Positions 6,855 through 13,370 of a DNA stretch of 13,370 bases are shown here, in pieces; position 1 is the stretch's first letter, and the number at the start of each line of letters is the position of its first letter. The notes below the pieces were generated by a model. That model made no database searches. It saw only the letters and a program-made list of their open reading frames with translations, and had not been told where the DNA came from. A program made the position numbers and the translations under genes. The stretch is from JACJWR01 sp044326505 (GTDB lineage: Bacteria > Actinomycetota > Actinomycetes > S36-B12 > UBA10799): the NCBI GenBank assembly GCA_044326505.1, contig JBIRBF010000065.1:1-13370 (forward strand), given 5' to 3'.

Positions 6855-8196
6855 CTGTGAAAGTCGTGCCGGTGCGCCCGTCGGAGCGGACGTCCACCTC
6901 GCCATCGTGTGCGGCCACCACTTCGCGCACGACCGCGAGCCCGATTCCCGAACCGGCGGTGGTCGTGTCGGCAGTCCCGCGCCAGAGCCGGTCGAACACA
7001 TGCGGCAGGTCCGCCGGGGCGATCCCCGGCCCCGTGTCGGCCACTTCCAGCACCGCCCTCGAACCGGTGGCCCACACAGCCACCTGCACCTGATCGCCGG
7101 GCCGGCCGAACTTGGCGGCGTTGGCCAGCAGATTCCCCACGACTTGATGCAGCCGATCGTCGTCGCCGCTGATCCACACGCCCGTGGCGATGCTCCGCTG
7201 GACCTGCAGGCCGGCCGCCTCCAAGTCCGCCAGCCGCGCCCCGAGTGCCTCCGCCGCGACTTCGCCCAGATCCAGCGGCGACCGGACGATGGTGAGCGAG
7301 GATGCCTCGGCCGACGACAGCTGGGCCATGTCGTCCACGAGGCGCCCAAGCCGGACGGCCTGGGCATGCAGAGCGGTCAACCGTGGCTGGTCCGGCTCCA
7401 CATAGCCGTCCCGCAACTCCTCCAGCCCGGCCTGCAGAGCCGCCAGCGGCGTGCGCAGCTCATGGGCGACGTCCGCAGCCATCGCCTGCCGGGTCGACTC
7501 GGACACGACCACAGCCTCGGCCGTGGCGTCGAAGGATCGCGCCAACTCCCCCAACTCTCCCGGCGCAACGACGTCCGCCGGTGCCGCTCGCGCCGCCCGG
7601 TCGCCGGACGCGAATCGACGGGCGACGTCGGCCAGGCGGGCCAGCGGGTCGGTGATGCGGCGCGTGACGAACCACGCGACCGCGCCGGCGACGATCAGCG
7701 CCGCCAGCGCGGCGACCGCGATCCAGGACCATGCGATCCGCTGGGCCGCGCTCGACCCGGGGGTGCCAAAGGCCAGCCGGACCGATCCGACCGTCTGCCC
7801 CGCCACGACCACCGGGGCGCTGACCTGCCCCCGGCCGGACATGGCGCCCATACCCCCCATGCCGTTCATGCCCGCCTCGTCGCTGGGCGCCGCGACCACC
7901 GTTCCCACAGAGTCCCGCACGACCAGGCGCGCGCCCGCGGCCGCCGCTGACGCCTCGGCCGCACCGAGATCCGCTCCCGACCAACCGCCCGCCACCGCGT
8001 AGGCGTCACCGGCTTGCGCGGCCACCGCCGTCGCGGTCGCCGCCCGTTGGGTGTCCTCACTGGCGTCAAGGCCCTTGGCCGTGCCGATGACGGCGGCCAC
8101 GCTCAGCACCACAACGGACGACAGTGCCACCAGCACGAAGGCCAGCAGCAGCCGGCGCCCGATCGGGCCGAGGCCGCGGCGCTGCTCAGTCGTCAC
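6814..8196 (-). CDS. Sensor histidine kinase with Met-rich extracytoplasmic loop
   Basis: A 460-residue kinase starting at GTG 8196, overlapping the response-regulator stop by 11 bp; the longer upstream open frame is just regulator DNA in another frame. TM1 is about residues 15-38. An extracytoplasmic sensor region (about 39-153) contains the Met/Gly cluster GMNGMGGMGAMSGRG (109-123). TM2 is about 156-178, then a HAMP linker (about 179-232), the HisKA H-box AHELRTPLA with His245, N-box NLLANAAK (355-362), G1 DTGPGI (387-392), F-box VFDRLW (400-405) and G2 GSGIGL (415-420). All catalytic motifs are intact. It should autophosphorylate and pass phosphate to the adjacent OmpR-type regulator. The Met cluster hints at soft-metal (Cu/Ag) or oxidant sensing, which is an inference. 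Its product is probably translationally coupled to the regulator. Confidence 0.93.
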   Translation of the reverse strand: MTTEQRRGLGPIGRRLLLAFVLVALSSVVVLSVAAVIGTAKGLDASEDTQRAATATAVAAQAGDAYAVAGGWSGADLGAAEASAAAAGARLVVRDSVGTVVAAPSDEAGMNGMGGMGAMSGRGQVSAPVVVAGQTVGSVRLAFGTPGSSAAQRIAWSWIAVAALAALIVAGAVAWFVTRRITDPLARLADVARRFASGDRAARAAPADVVAPGELGELARSFDATAEAVVVSESTRQAMAADVAHELRTPLAALQAGLEELRDGYVEPDQPRLTALHAQAVRLGRLVDDMAQLSSAEASSLTIVRSPLDLGEVAAEALGARLADLEAAGLQVQRSIATGVWISGDDDRLHQVVGNLLANAAKFGRPGDQVQVAVWATGSRAVLEVADTGPGIAPADLPHVFDRLWRGTADTTTAGSGIGLAVVREVVAAHDGEVDVRSDGRTGTTFTVTLPLIAPPADAP

Positions 8197-8869
8197 GCGG
8201 CACGCCCAGCCGGTAACCCGCTCCCTGCACGGTCTCCACGACGCGAGTCCCGTCGTCGCCCAGCTTGCGACGCAGGTTCTTGACGTGGGAATCGATCGTG
8301 CGCTCGTAGCCCGCGAACTCATAGCCGCGCACCCGGTTGACCAGCTCCGCCCGCGAGAGAACGCGGCCCGGTGTGGCCGCTAGCGCGACCAGAACGCCCC
8401 ACTCGGTCGGGGTCAGGTCGATCTCGCGCCCAGCCAGGTGCGCCTCATGGCGGTTGGCGTCGATCGTCAGGAGCCCGGCATCGAAGGAGACGACCGGATC
8501 CGGGCCGGCGGTCGCGCCGCGTCCGAGCACCGCCGACACTCGCAAGACAACTTCCTGCGGGCTGAAGGGTTTGGTGACGTAGTCATCCGCGCCGGCCTGC
8601 AGTCCCCTGATCCGGTCCTCCACGGCACTGCGGGCGGTCAGCACGATCACCGGCACGGCGGTTGACTTCGCCGCAGCGAGCACCTCAAGGCCGTCGATAT
8701 CCGGCAACCCGAGGTCGAGCACGACCAGTTGGGGCGAGCCGGTCTGCAGGATGACCAGAGCCTCGGCCCCGGTGGCGGTGGTGAGCACGGAGTGTCCGGC
8801 GCGCTCAAGATATCGGCGCAGAACCTCGCGGATATCGCGCTCATCCTCGACGACGAGAACAGTGTCCAC
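8186..8869 (-). CDS. OmpR/PhoB-type response regulator
   Basis: With GTG 8869 as start the protein is 227 aa, the usual OmpR length, beginning VDTVLVVEDERD. The longer open frame to 8968 is rejected because it would add a Cys/Gly-rich leader with no family resemblance across the putative operator. Receiver residues are all present: E8 and D9, phospho-acceptor D52 (LVVLDLGLPD), T78 (VLTAR) and K100 (TKPF). The winged-helix DNA-binding domain spans about 125-222, with DLTPTEWGVL, a recognition-helix region around TIDSHVKNLRRKLG and a wing ending GAGYRLG. It acts in the cytoplasm as the partner of the overlapping kinase. The neighbouring intergenic repeats (8928-8968) are its likeliest target, implying autoregulation and control of the DUF2202 gene. 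No strong ribosome binding site precedes the GTG. Confidence 0.93.
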   Translation of the reverse strand: MDTVLVVEDERDIREVLRRYLERAGHSVLTTATGAEALVILQTGSPQLVVLDLGLPDIDGLEVLAAAKSTAVPVIVLTARSAVEDRIRGLQAGADDYVTKPFSPQEVVLRVSAVLGRGATAGPDPVVSFDAGLLTIDANRHEAHLAGREIDLTPTEWGVLVALAATPGRVLSRAELVNRVRGYEFAGYERTIDSHVKNLRRKLGDDGTRVVETVQGAGYRLGVPRDD

Positions 8870-8927
8870 CTGATCATCATGACCCACCCAGCGGGCGATT
8901 CCGCCGCTCGAAGGTCCTGGCTGGCCG

Positions 8928-8968
8928 ATCTCCACGCAATCTCCACACGGAGCGCACATCGCCTCCAC
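8928..8968. promoter_or_regulatory. Phased CTCCAC direct repeats, candidate response-regulator operator
   Basis: In the 167-bp gap between the divergent regulator and DUF2202 genes, ATCTCCAC occurs at 8928-8935 and again at 8939-8946, exactly 11 bp apart. A third CTCCAC is at 8963-8968, 22 bp beyond the second core. One- and two-helical-turn spacing of direct repeats is the standard arrangement for dimeric OmpR-family regulators. The complementary reading is GTGGAGAT. No convincing -35/-10 pair could be assigned nearby. Direct binding is inferred from layout only. Confidence 0.5.
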
Positions 8969-9036
8969 CGGCGCGTCGGACGCTGGTACCGAGGCAGGGA
9001 TCCGGATGGTCCGGGTCAGCGACCTCGGAGGACATC

Positions 9037-9717
9037 ATGGGTCGAAACATGTTCATCGTCGGCGGCGTGGCCGCGACGGTCACGGCAGCAGCGGCGTTGC
9101 TCGCAGCGCCCGCAATCGCGTCGAGCACACTCGTTCAGGCCGGCAACTCCCACCACGGTCAAGGCCAGGGCAACGGGCAAGGCATGAGCGGTCCACAGGA
9201 GGGCAGCGCGATGGGTTCCGGGTCCGACAGGGGCTCTGGATCCGGCATGGGCTCCGGTGGGGGCCTGGACATCACCAACCTCGCCAGCGGAACCCTGACC
9301 GACCAGCAGAAGCAGACACTCGCGAGCATGGCGGAGGAGGAGAAGCTGGCCCACGACGTCTACGTGACACTGGCCGCCAAGTACCCAGACGACCAGCAGT
9401 TCGCCCACATCTCGAAGTCCGAGACCAAGCACCTGGAAGCGATCCGAGCGCTGCTGGCCCGCTATCAGCTCGCTGATCCCACCGCGGGTCAGGCCGAAGG
9501 AGCGTTCGCAACCGTCCGCTTCCAGGACCTCTACAACCAGCTCACCACGGGTGCCACCACAAGCGCCGCTGCGCTCCAGGCCGGCGTGACCATCGAGCAG
9601 ACCGACATCGCCGACCTCGAGGCGGCCAAGGCCTCCGTCACCGCTCCCGACGTCAACTCCGTCTACTCGCACCTGATCACCGCCTCTCAGCACCACCTCA
9701 ACGCCTTCGGCGGGTAG
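9037..9717 (+). CDS. Secreted DUF2202 ferritin-like protein with Met/Gly/Ser linker
   Basis: A 226-residue protein starting at ATG 9037 with a strong GGAGG at 9027-9031 and a 5-base spacer. Residues 1-28 form a signal peptide: basic MGRN, a hydrophobic core and an AIA cleavage site before SST. Residues about 36-77 are a low-complexity Gly/Ser/Gln/Met linker with GMSG, AMGSG and GMGSGGG. The DUF2202 domain follows (about 82-225): EEEKLAHDVY (100-109), HISKSETKHLEAI (124-136), an IEQTDIADLEAA helix and a final ASQHHLNAF. The E102/H106 and E129/H132 pairs are placed like carboxylate/His metal ligands of ferritin-like four-helix bundles. The family's role is not established; metal binding or redox protection outside the membrane is an inference. 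It is divergent from the two-component genes and shares their promoter region, so it is a likely regulon member. A strong hairpin follows the gene. Confidence 0.9.
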   Translation: MGRNMFIVGGVAATVTAAAALLAAPAIASSTLVQAGNSHHGQGQGNGQGMSGPQEGSAMGSGSDRGSGSGMGSGGGLDITNLASGTLTDQQKQTLASMAEEEKLAHDVYVTLAAKYPDDQQFAHISKSETKHLEAIRALLARYQLADPTAGQAEGAFATVRFQDLYNQLTTGATTSAAALQAGVTIEQTDIADLEAAKASVTAPDVNSVYSHLITASQHHLNAFGG

Positions 9718-9770
9718 GCGGCGAGCCGCAGCCGGTGGCACACCGGGCACAGCCGCCCCGCCATCGGCCA

Positions 9771-9809
9771 CAAATTGAGGTGGCCCCGACAAGGGGCCAC
9801 CTCAATTTG
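9771..9809. terminator. Perfect 17-bp hairpin, probable bidirectional terminator
   Basis: Bases 9771-9787 (CAAATTGAGGTGGCCCC) and 9793-9809 are exact reverse complements with a 5-base GACAA loop. The stem is GC-rich near the loop with AT-rich arms, so A and T runs flank it on both strands (AAATT on one side, AATTT on the other). It lies between the convergent DUF2202 and DUF255 genes, where a terminator serving both directions is expected. The T run is short, so efficiency is uncertain. The rest of 9718-9918 shows no gene. Confidence 0.7.
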
Positions 9810-9918
9810 GTGCCATGGAGCTTCCAATGGTCTACACCAGCATCAGCGCGGGGATCTGACGCTGCACCGTATGGAGCCGATCATCCTGTTGGCGGCTTTC
9901 CGGCCGGCGGCGCCGCCG

Positions 9919-11940
9919 TCACCCGCGGGGCGGCCGGAGGGCCTCGACCAGTTCGCGCGCGTCAGTGGTGGGCCGGTCGCAGACGAACCCGCGGCAGACG
10001 TAGGCGGTCGGTCGGCCCTCGACGGCCGGGCGGTCGTGCAACAGCGGCACCTCATCCGGCCCTGAGGTGGGGGTGCCGCGTGCGACCACCAGACCCGGCG
10101 ACGTGGACATCAGCGCGACGCGCCACAGGTCCATGGTGTCCGCACCCGAGGACTCTCCGACCACCGCCACCTCCACCGGACCGGCGAGCAGCGCCGAGGC
10201 CGCCACCAGCCCCCAGCCAACGCCTCTGGGGGCACGATCGGCTAGCACCCCGACGACGCCGAGCGCCCGCTCGGCCCGGACGCGATACTCGTTCTCGCCG
10301 GTCAGGCCGGCGTAGGAGATCGCGGCGTTGGCGACGGCGAACCAGCCCGAGGGCTCAGCGTTGTCGAATGGATCGCGCGGGCGCTGGATCAGGGTCGGCG
10401 CATCGTCGGCGGTGTCGAAGAAGCCGCCCTGGCCGTCGTCGAAGCGGGCCAAGGCGACGTCGATCAGCTCTCCAGCTTGCTTGAGCCATTGGGCGTCGCC
10501 GGTGACCTGGTAAAGGGCCAGGAACCCCTCGGCGGTGTCGCCGTAGTCGTCGAGGACGCCCACGTTGTCGCCCGGGCGGCCGTCCCTGGAGGTACGCGTG
10601 AGCCGATTGGCCGCCCGCGCGCCCCAGTGGACCTCTACCAAGTAGTTCGCCGCGGCGACGGCGGCATCGATCCACTGCGGTTCGTCCAGCATGGCCCCGG
10701 CCTCCGCCAGTGCCGCGATCGCCAAGCCGTTCCAGGCCGCGACCACTTTGTCGTCGCGACCAGGCCGGGGCCGTGCGTAGCGAGCGGCGCGCAGGCGCGC
10801 GCGCACATCGTGCCAACGCTGAGGGTCGGCGGGGTCGGTGAGCAGTTGCAGGGTCGAGAGCCCGTGCTCGAACGTCCCAGCAGGCGTCACGCTGAGCAGT
10901 TGGGCCGCCCAGGCTCCGTCCTCGACGCCGAGGACCGTGCTGAGCTGTTCCGGGGTCCAGGCGTAGAACACGCCTTCGCCCTCGGAGGTGTCCGCGTCCA
11001 GCGATGCTGCGAAGGCACCCTCGTCGGTCTGGAGTTCAGCCACCAGGAACGTGGCGGTCTCGGCGGCGATGCGACGGCCCAGCGGTGAGCCCGTGAGCCG
11101 CCACCAGTGCAGGTACACGCGCAGCAGCAGTGCGTTGTCGTAGAGCATCTTCTCGAAGTGGGGAACCACCCAGTCGGCATCCACCGAGTACCGGGCGAAC
11201 CCGCCGCCGAGCTGGTCGTACATGCCGCCACGAGCCATGGCCGCCAGAGTCACCTCTGCCATCTGCAGCGACGATCCGTCGCCGGTGAGCGCTTTGTGGC
11301 GCAGCAGGAACTCGAGCAGCATGGACGGCGGGAACTTGGGGGCGGCGCCAAAGCCGCCTCGCTGCGGGTCGAACTCCGCGGCCAGCGTGGCAACGGCCGT
11401 GTCTAGGTCGGCCAGGTTCGGCAGTCCGTCGCCCTGCGGAGCAGCGGGCGCCAGGGCCGCGGTGATGCTCGCGGCCGATCGCAGCACCTCGTCGCGGCGT
11501 TGCCGCCAGGCATCGCTGATCGCAGTCAGCAGCTGGCCGAAGGAGGGCATCCCGTGGCGCGGATGAGGTGGGAAGTAGGTGCCGGCGTAGAACGGCCGAC
11601 GCTCGTGGTCGAGGAACACCGTCATCGGCCAGCCGCCACGGCCGGTCAGCCCTACCGTCGCGGCCATGTAGACCGAGTCGACGTCGGGGCGCTCCTCGCG
11701 GTCCACCTTGATGCTCACGAGCCGCTCGTTGAGCAGTTCGGCCAGGGCCGGGTCCTCGAAGGACTCATGCGCCATGACGTGGCACCAATGGCAGGCGGAG
11801 TAGCCGATGCTCAGGAACACCGGGACGTCGCGGCGCCGCGCCTCGTCGAACGCCTCGTCAGACCACTCCCACCAATCCACCGGGTTGTCCATGTGCTGCA
11901 GCAGGTAGGGGCTCGTGGCGGTAACGAGGCGATTGGCCAT
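9919..11940 (-). CDS. DUF255 thioredoxin-domain protein, YyaL/SSP411 family
   Basis: A 673-residue cytoplasmic protein, full length for this widespread family. The N-terminal thioredoxin-like domain opens with NRLVTATSPYLLQHMDNPVD (residues 3-22) and carries the redox-type CHWC at 50-53, then VDREERPDVD (79-88), the cis-Pro loop GGWP (102-105) and YAGTYFPP. The rest, from about residue 190, resembles an (alpha/alpha)6 barrel like N-acylglucosamine 2-epimerases, with GGFGAAPKFPPS, YDNALLLRVY and AAWNGLAIAALAEAG. A C-terminal VCRGFVC motif adds two Cys. The biochemical activity is not established; a role in redox or sugar-linked processing is only suggested by the folds. The start ATG is 11940; no clear ribosome binding site is seen. 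It is divergent from the small acidic gene across 132 bp. Confidence 0.92.
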   Translation of the reverse strand: MANRLVTATSPYLLQHMDNPVDWWEWSDEAFDEARRRDVPVFLSIGYSACHWCHVMAHESFEDPALAELLNERLVSIKVDREERPDVDSVYMAATVGLTGRGGWPMTVFLDHERRPFYAGTYFPPHPRHGMPSFGQLLTAISDAWRQRRDEVLRSAASITAALAPAAPQGDGLPNLADLDTAVATLAAEFDPQRGGFGAAPKFPPSMLLEFLLRHKALTGDGSSLQMAEVTLAAMARGGMYDQLGGGFARYSVDADWVVPHFEKMLYDNALLLRVYLHWWRLTGSPLGRRIAAETATFLVAELQTDEGAFAASLDADTSEGEGVFYAWTPEQLSTVLGVEDGAWAAQLLSVTPAGTFEHGLSTLQLLTDPADPQRWHDVRARLRAARYARPRPGRDDKVVAAWNGLAIAALAEAGAMLDEPQWIDAAVAAANYLVEVHWGARAANRLTRTSRDGRPGDNVGVLDDYGDTAEGFLALYQVTGDAQWLKQAGELIDVALARFDDGQGGFFDTADDAPTLIQRPRDPFDNAEPSGWFAVANAAISYAGLTGENEYRVRAERALGVVGVLADRAPRGVGWGLVAASALLAGPVEVAVVGESSGADTMDLWRVALMSTSPGLVVARGTPTSGPDEVPLLHDRPAVEGRPTAYVCRGFVCDRPTTDARELVEALRPPRG

Positions 11941-12072
11941 CTGAGGAGTATGGGGCCGCCGGGGCTGGCGCGCCGCCGGGCGCCGGGCGTCGCAATGTGT
12001 CGGACCTCGGCGGTATCAATGAAGCACGCGCCGGGCGCGACCCTCGCCTCGCCGTCAAGGAGGATGACGAAC

Positions 12073-12276
12073 ATGAGCAACGATCAGCCAGCCGACCAGG
12101 CGGACGAGGTCACGCAGAAGCCCCCGGTCTACTGGCCGGTGAACGACATGGGTGACGACGTGAGCTACCTGGACAACCTGTCCGATGAGGACGTGTCAAC
12201 CCCGGAGTTCTACGCCAGACAGGTCGCCCTCGGCAACGTGGGCACCGACGAAGGGGACGAGGATCGGGCGCAGTAG
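12073..12276 (+). CDS. Small acidic protein of unknown function (67 aa)
   Basis: The ribosome binding site AGGAGG (12058-12063) sits 9 bases ahead of ATG 12073. An earlier in-frame ATG at 12064 abuts the site directly and is rejected. The product begins MSNDQPADQADEV and is strongly acidic, with a central KPPVYWPVNDMGDD and a tail of FYARQVALGNVG then DEGDEDRAQ. There is no signal peptide, membrane segment or cysteine. I do not recognise the family. The excellent ribosome binding site, high GC3 and mixed hydrophobic/aromatic core (VYWPV, YLDNL, FYARQVAL) argue that it is a real gene. It is divergent from the DUF255 gene and followed by a small hairpin. Confidence 0.75.
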   Translation: MSNDQPADQADEVTQKPPVYWPVNDMGDDVSYLDNLSDEDVSTPEFYARQVALGNVGTDEGDEDRAQ

Positions 12277-12298
12277 TGCAAACCGTCGCCGGCCGAGG

Positions 12299-12320
12299 GA
12301 GCCGAGCGATCGCTCGGTTC
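12299..12320 (+). terminator. Candidate weak terminator hairpin after the small acidic gene
   Basis: The 16-bp palindrome CCGAGCGATCGCTCGG (12302-12317) lies 25 bases after the stop. Outer pairs extend it to about 9 bp at 12299-12320, including one G-T wobble. There is no T run, so it may act by Rho-assisted termination or be a chance palindrome. Confidence 0.35.
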
Positions 12321-12378
12321 AGGGGGCGAGTCGTCAGGGCCGTTCCCGGGCCCTCAGGCCGGGCAGCCCCCAGTCCCG

Positions 12379-12893
12379 TCAGCCGACGGAACCGCCCAGG
12401 GAACCCGCCGTCGGCAAGTGCCGCGCTGACTGCTGGCGCATGACGATGCTGACCAGATCAGCGGCGAGGAGCACCTCGTCCAAGATCGCCGTGGTCCGCG
12501 CCTTGGCCGTCGCCCTCTCCGCCTTGTCCGGGAATACGAGCTTGACGAACTTGGGCGGACCCAGCAGGTGCTTGTCGTGCGCGGTCGCCAGACCATCGGC
12601 CACAAGGCTGTCGAACACTTGGGGAATCGGCCGACCCATGTGGCCCGACAGCGCCTTCGCGGCGTATTCGTACTGACGATAGGAGTTCCCATCCTGATGA
12701 GCAACCACCGAGTCGAGCACCTGGTCAAGCAGCGCATCCCCGGTCTGTGTGGCGTCGACGACGGCGAACACCTCCTTGCCGAGCGCGGAACGATTCGCGC
12801 ACTTGGGTCCGTTCCCTCTTGCTCGGCAGGCAGACCGCGCAGACGCCCCCACTACTCGTGACGATGAGCACCGTCTGGAGCAAGAACTCGTCG
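12379..12893 (-). pseudogene. GPP34 (Golgi phosphoprotein 3)-like gene, decayed at the 5' end
   Basis: From about 12790 down to the stop at 12379 the minus strand encodes a coherent ~135-residue segment: GKEVFAVVDATQTGDALLDQ, then a helical part with KALSGHMGRPIPQVFDSLVA, DGLATAHDKHLLG, and a closing helix ILDEVLLAADLVSIV. This matches the C-terminal half of actinobacterial GPP34-like proteins (VDATPTGD, then a helix-turn helix with LV..GL, then LG). Upstream in this frame the sequence becomes Ser/Arg/Cys-rich with poor codon bias, while another frame shows DEFLLQTVLIVTS at about 12892-12854, resembling the family's N-terminal helix but directly preceded by TGA. The only in-frame late start, GTG 12852, lacks a ribosome binding site. 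GPP34 in eukaryotes binds phosphoinositides; bacterial roles are unknown. I infer a frameshifted, truncated remnant; a short functional protein is less likely. Confidence 0.55.
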
Positions 12894-13148
12894 CATCAGG
12901 AGTCGGCCTCGTCCGGCGTTCGCCGTCGCTCCGGTCGGTGCCGTCGACGTGGATAGCACGATAGTGCCGACCGTCCGTAGTCCAGCGCGGCTGCGAAAGC
13001 GACCATCTAGAGCTCTGGCACAGGGTGGCGGTGAGTCGACTCGCAACTGCGGGCCAGCCGGGCGTCGTTGACGTCGGCCACTGCAACCAACAAGCCATGC
13101 TGCTGCAATCGCCATCCAACCCAGGTAGCGACGGGACTACTGCGAACG
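12894..13148. other. Intergenic stretch without a recognisable gene
   Basis: GC content and codon bias are lower here than in flanking genes, and all six frames give only short, low-quality reading frames. A 7-bp inverted repeat (GGTAGCG at 13124-13130, CGCTACC at 13147-13153) lies around the stop of the last gene with a 16-base loop, too weak to call a terminator. Nothing else was identified. Confidence 0.5.
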
Positions 13149-13370
13149 CTACCCAGCCTGGGACTGCTTCGCTGACGAGTCGACGTCGTCGGCCGGCTCG
13201 GCGCCGCCGTCCTCGGCTGACGTGCCGAGCGCGGCGTCCTCGGTGGGTGGCGTGGCGTGGTCGGCGTGGTCGGCGTGGTCGGTGTGCGCGCGGGGCAGGT
13301 GGCGGGTGGCGCGCAGGCTCCAGATCACGCTGACCCCGATGACCAGTACGACGACGGCGAGGCTGGTCAG
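13149..13370 (-). CDS. C-terminal end of a membrane protein with periodic-His tail (partial)
   Basis: The minus strand is open from the window edge to TAG at 13149-13151, giving 73 residues. The first ~18 form a membrane segment (LTSLAVVVLVIGVSVIW), then a basic SLRATRH stretch fitting a cytoplasmic boundary. Next comes HTDHADHADHA, with His every third residue (29, 32, 35, 38 of the fragment), and a long acidic, disordered tail (TEDAALG, AEDGGAEPADDVD). The last TM followed by S.. ATR resembles the end of TerC-type integral membrane proteins, but this is too little to assign the family. GC3 is very high, as expected for a real gene. The start and most of the protein lie beyond the window. 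Confidence 0.7.
   Translation of the reverse strand: MTSLAVVVLVIGVSVIWSLRATRHLPRAHTDHADHADHATPPTEDAALGTSAEDGGAEPADDVDSSAKQSQAG

Noticed and set aside
8197..8322. Longer N-terminus for the histidine kinase
   Set aside because: It is out-of-frame translation of the response-regulator DNA-binding domain; GTG 8196 gives a short basic N-terminus directly before TM1.
8870..8968. Longer N-terminus for the response regulator
   Set aside because: The extension has no receiver-family resemblance, gives an abnormal length, and would cover the putative operator; GTG 8869 yields a standard OmpR-type start.
9718..9918. Insertion-sequence remnant in the gap
   Set aside because: No transposase-like reading frame, target duplication or paired terminal repeats could be seen apart from the single hairpin.
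12014..12020. TATCAAT as a -10 box for the small acidic gene
   Set aside because: No acceptable -35 hexamer lies at the right spacing upstream, so the promoter call is not supported.
11500..12064. Upstream plus-strand extension of the small acidic gene
   Set aside because: It is antisense to the conserved thioredoxin-like part of the DUF255 gene and lies ahead of the clear AGGAGG site.

Overview
The window is high-GC DNA with strong G/C preference at third codon positions. Its gene families (a secreted hydrolase with Cys-containing repeats, DUF2252, DUF2202, an OmpR-type two-component pair, a GPP34-like fragment) suggest an actinobacterium (Actinomycetota). No rRNA, tRNA, CRISPR array or intact mobile element was found. 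Genus cannot be decided from the sequence alone.

Layout. 1-1933 (+): 3' part of a secreted SGNH/GDSL-type hydrolase with a fibronectin III domain and three ~123-residue repeats; its N-terminus lies outside the window. 2021-2309 (-): broken hemerythrin-like gene with an in-frame TAG and a frameshift. 2365-5320 (-): a two-gene unit, first a lysine-ketoglutarate-reductase/saccharopine-dehydrogenase-like protein (frameshifted near its 3' end), then a DUF2252 kinase-fold protein with a long lysine-rich insert. 5403-6854 (+): 14-TM DHA2-type MFS exporter, divergent from the previous unit. 6814-8869 (-): OmpR-type response regulator and sensor histidine kinase with overlapping genes; the kinase tail also overlaps the MFS tail by 41 bp. 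9037-9717 (+): secreted DUF2202 ferritin-like protein, divergent from the two-component genes. 9771-9809: perfect 17-bp hairpin, probably a bidirectional terminator. 9919-11940 (-): DUF255/YyaL-type thioredoxin-domain protein. 12073-12276 (+): 67-residue acidic protein of unknown function with an excellent ribosome binding site. 12379-12893 (-): decayed GPP34-like gene. 13149-13370 (-): C-terminal end of a membrane protein with a periodic-histidine tail, running off the window.

How the genes may work together. The most coherent unit is 6814-9717. The sensor loop of the kinase and the linker of the neighbouring exported ferritin-like protein are both Met/Gly-rich. The shared divergent promoter carries helically phased CTCCAC repeats (11 and 22 bp apart), as expected for an OmpR-family operator. 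This suggests a locally autoregulated envelope-stress or metal-sensing module whose output is the DUF2202 protein. The ligand is an inference.

Three genes in 13 kb (hemerythrin-like, LKR-like, GPP34-like) carry reading-frame lesions. Either this is a region of real gene decay or the sequence contains indel errors; the two explanations should be separated before interpreting function.
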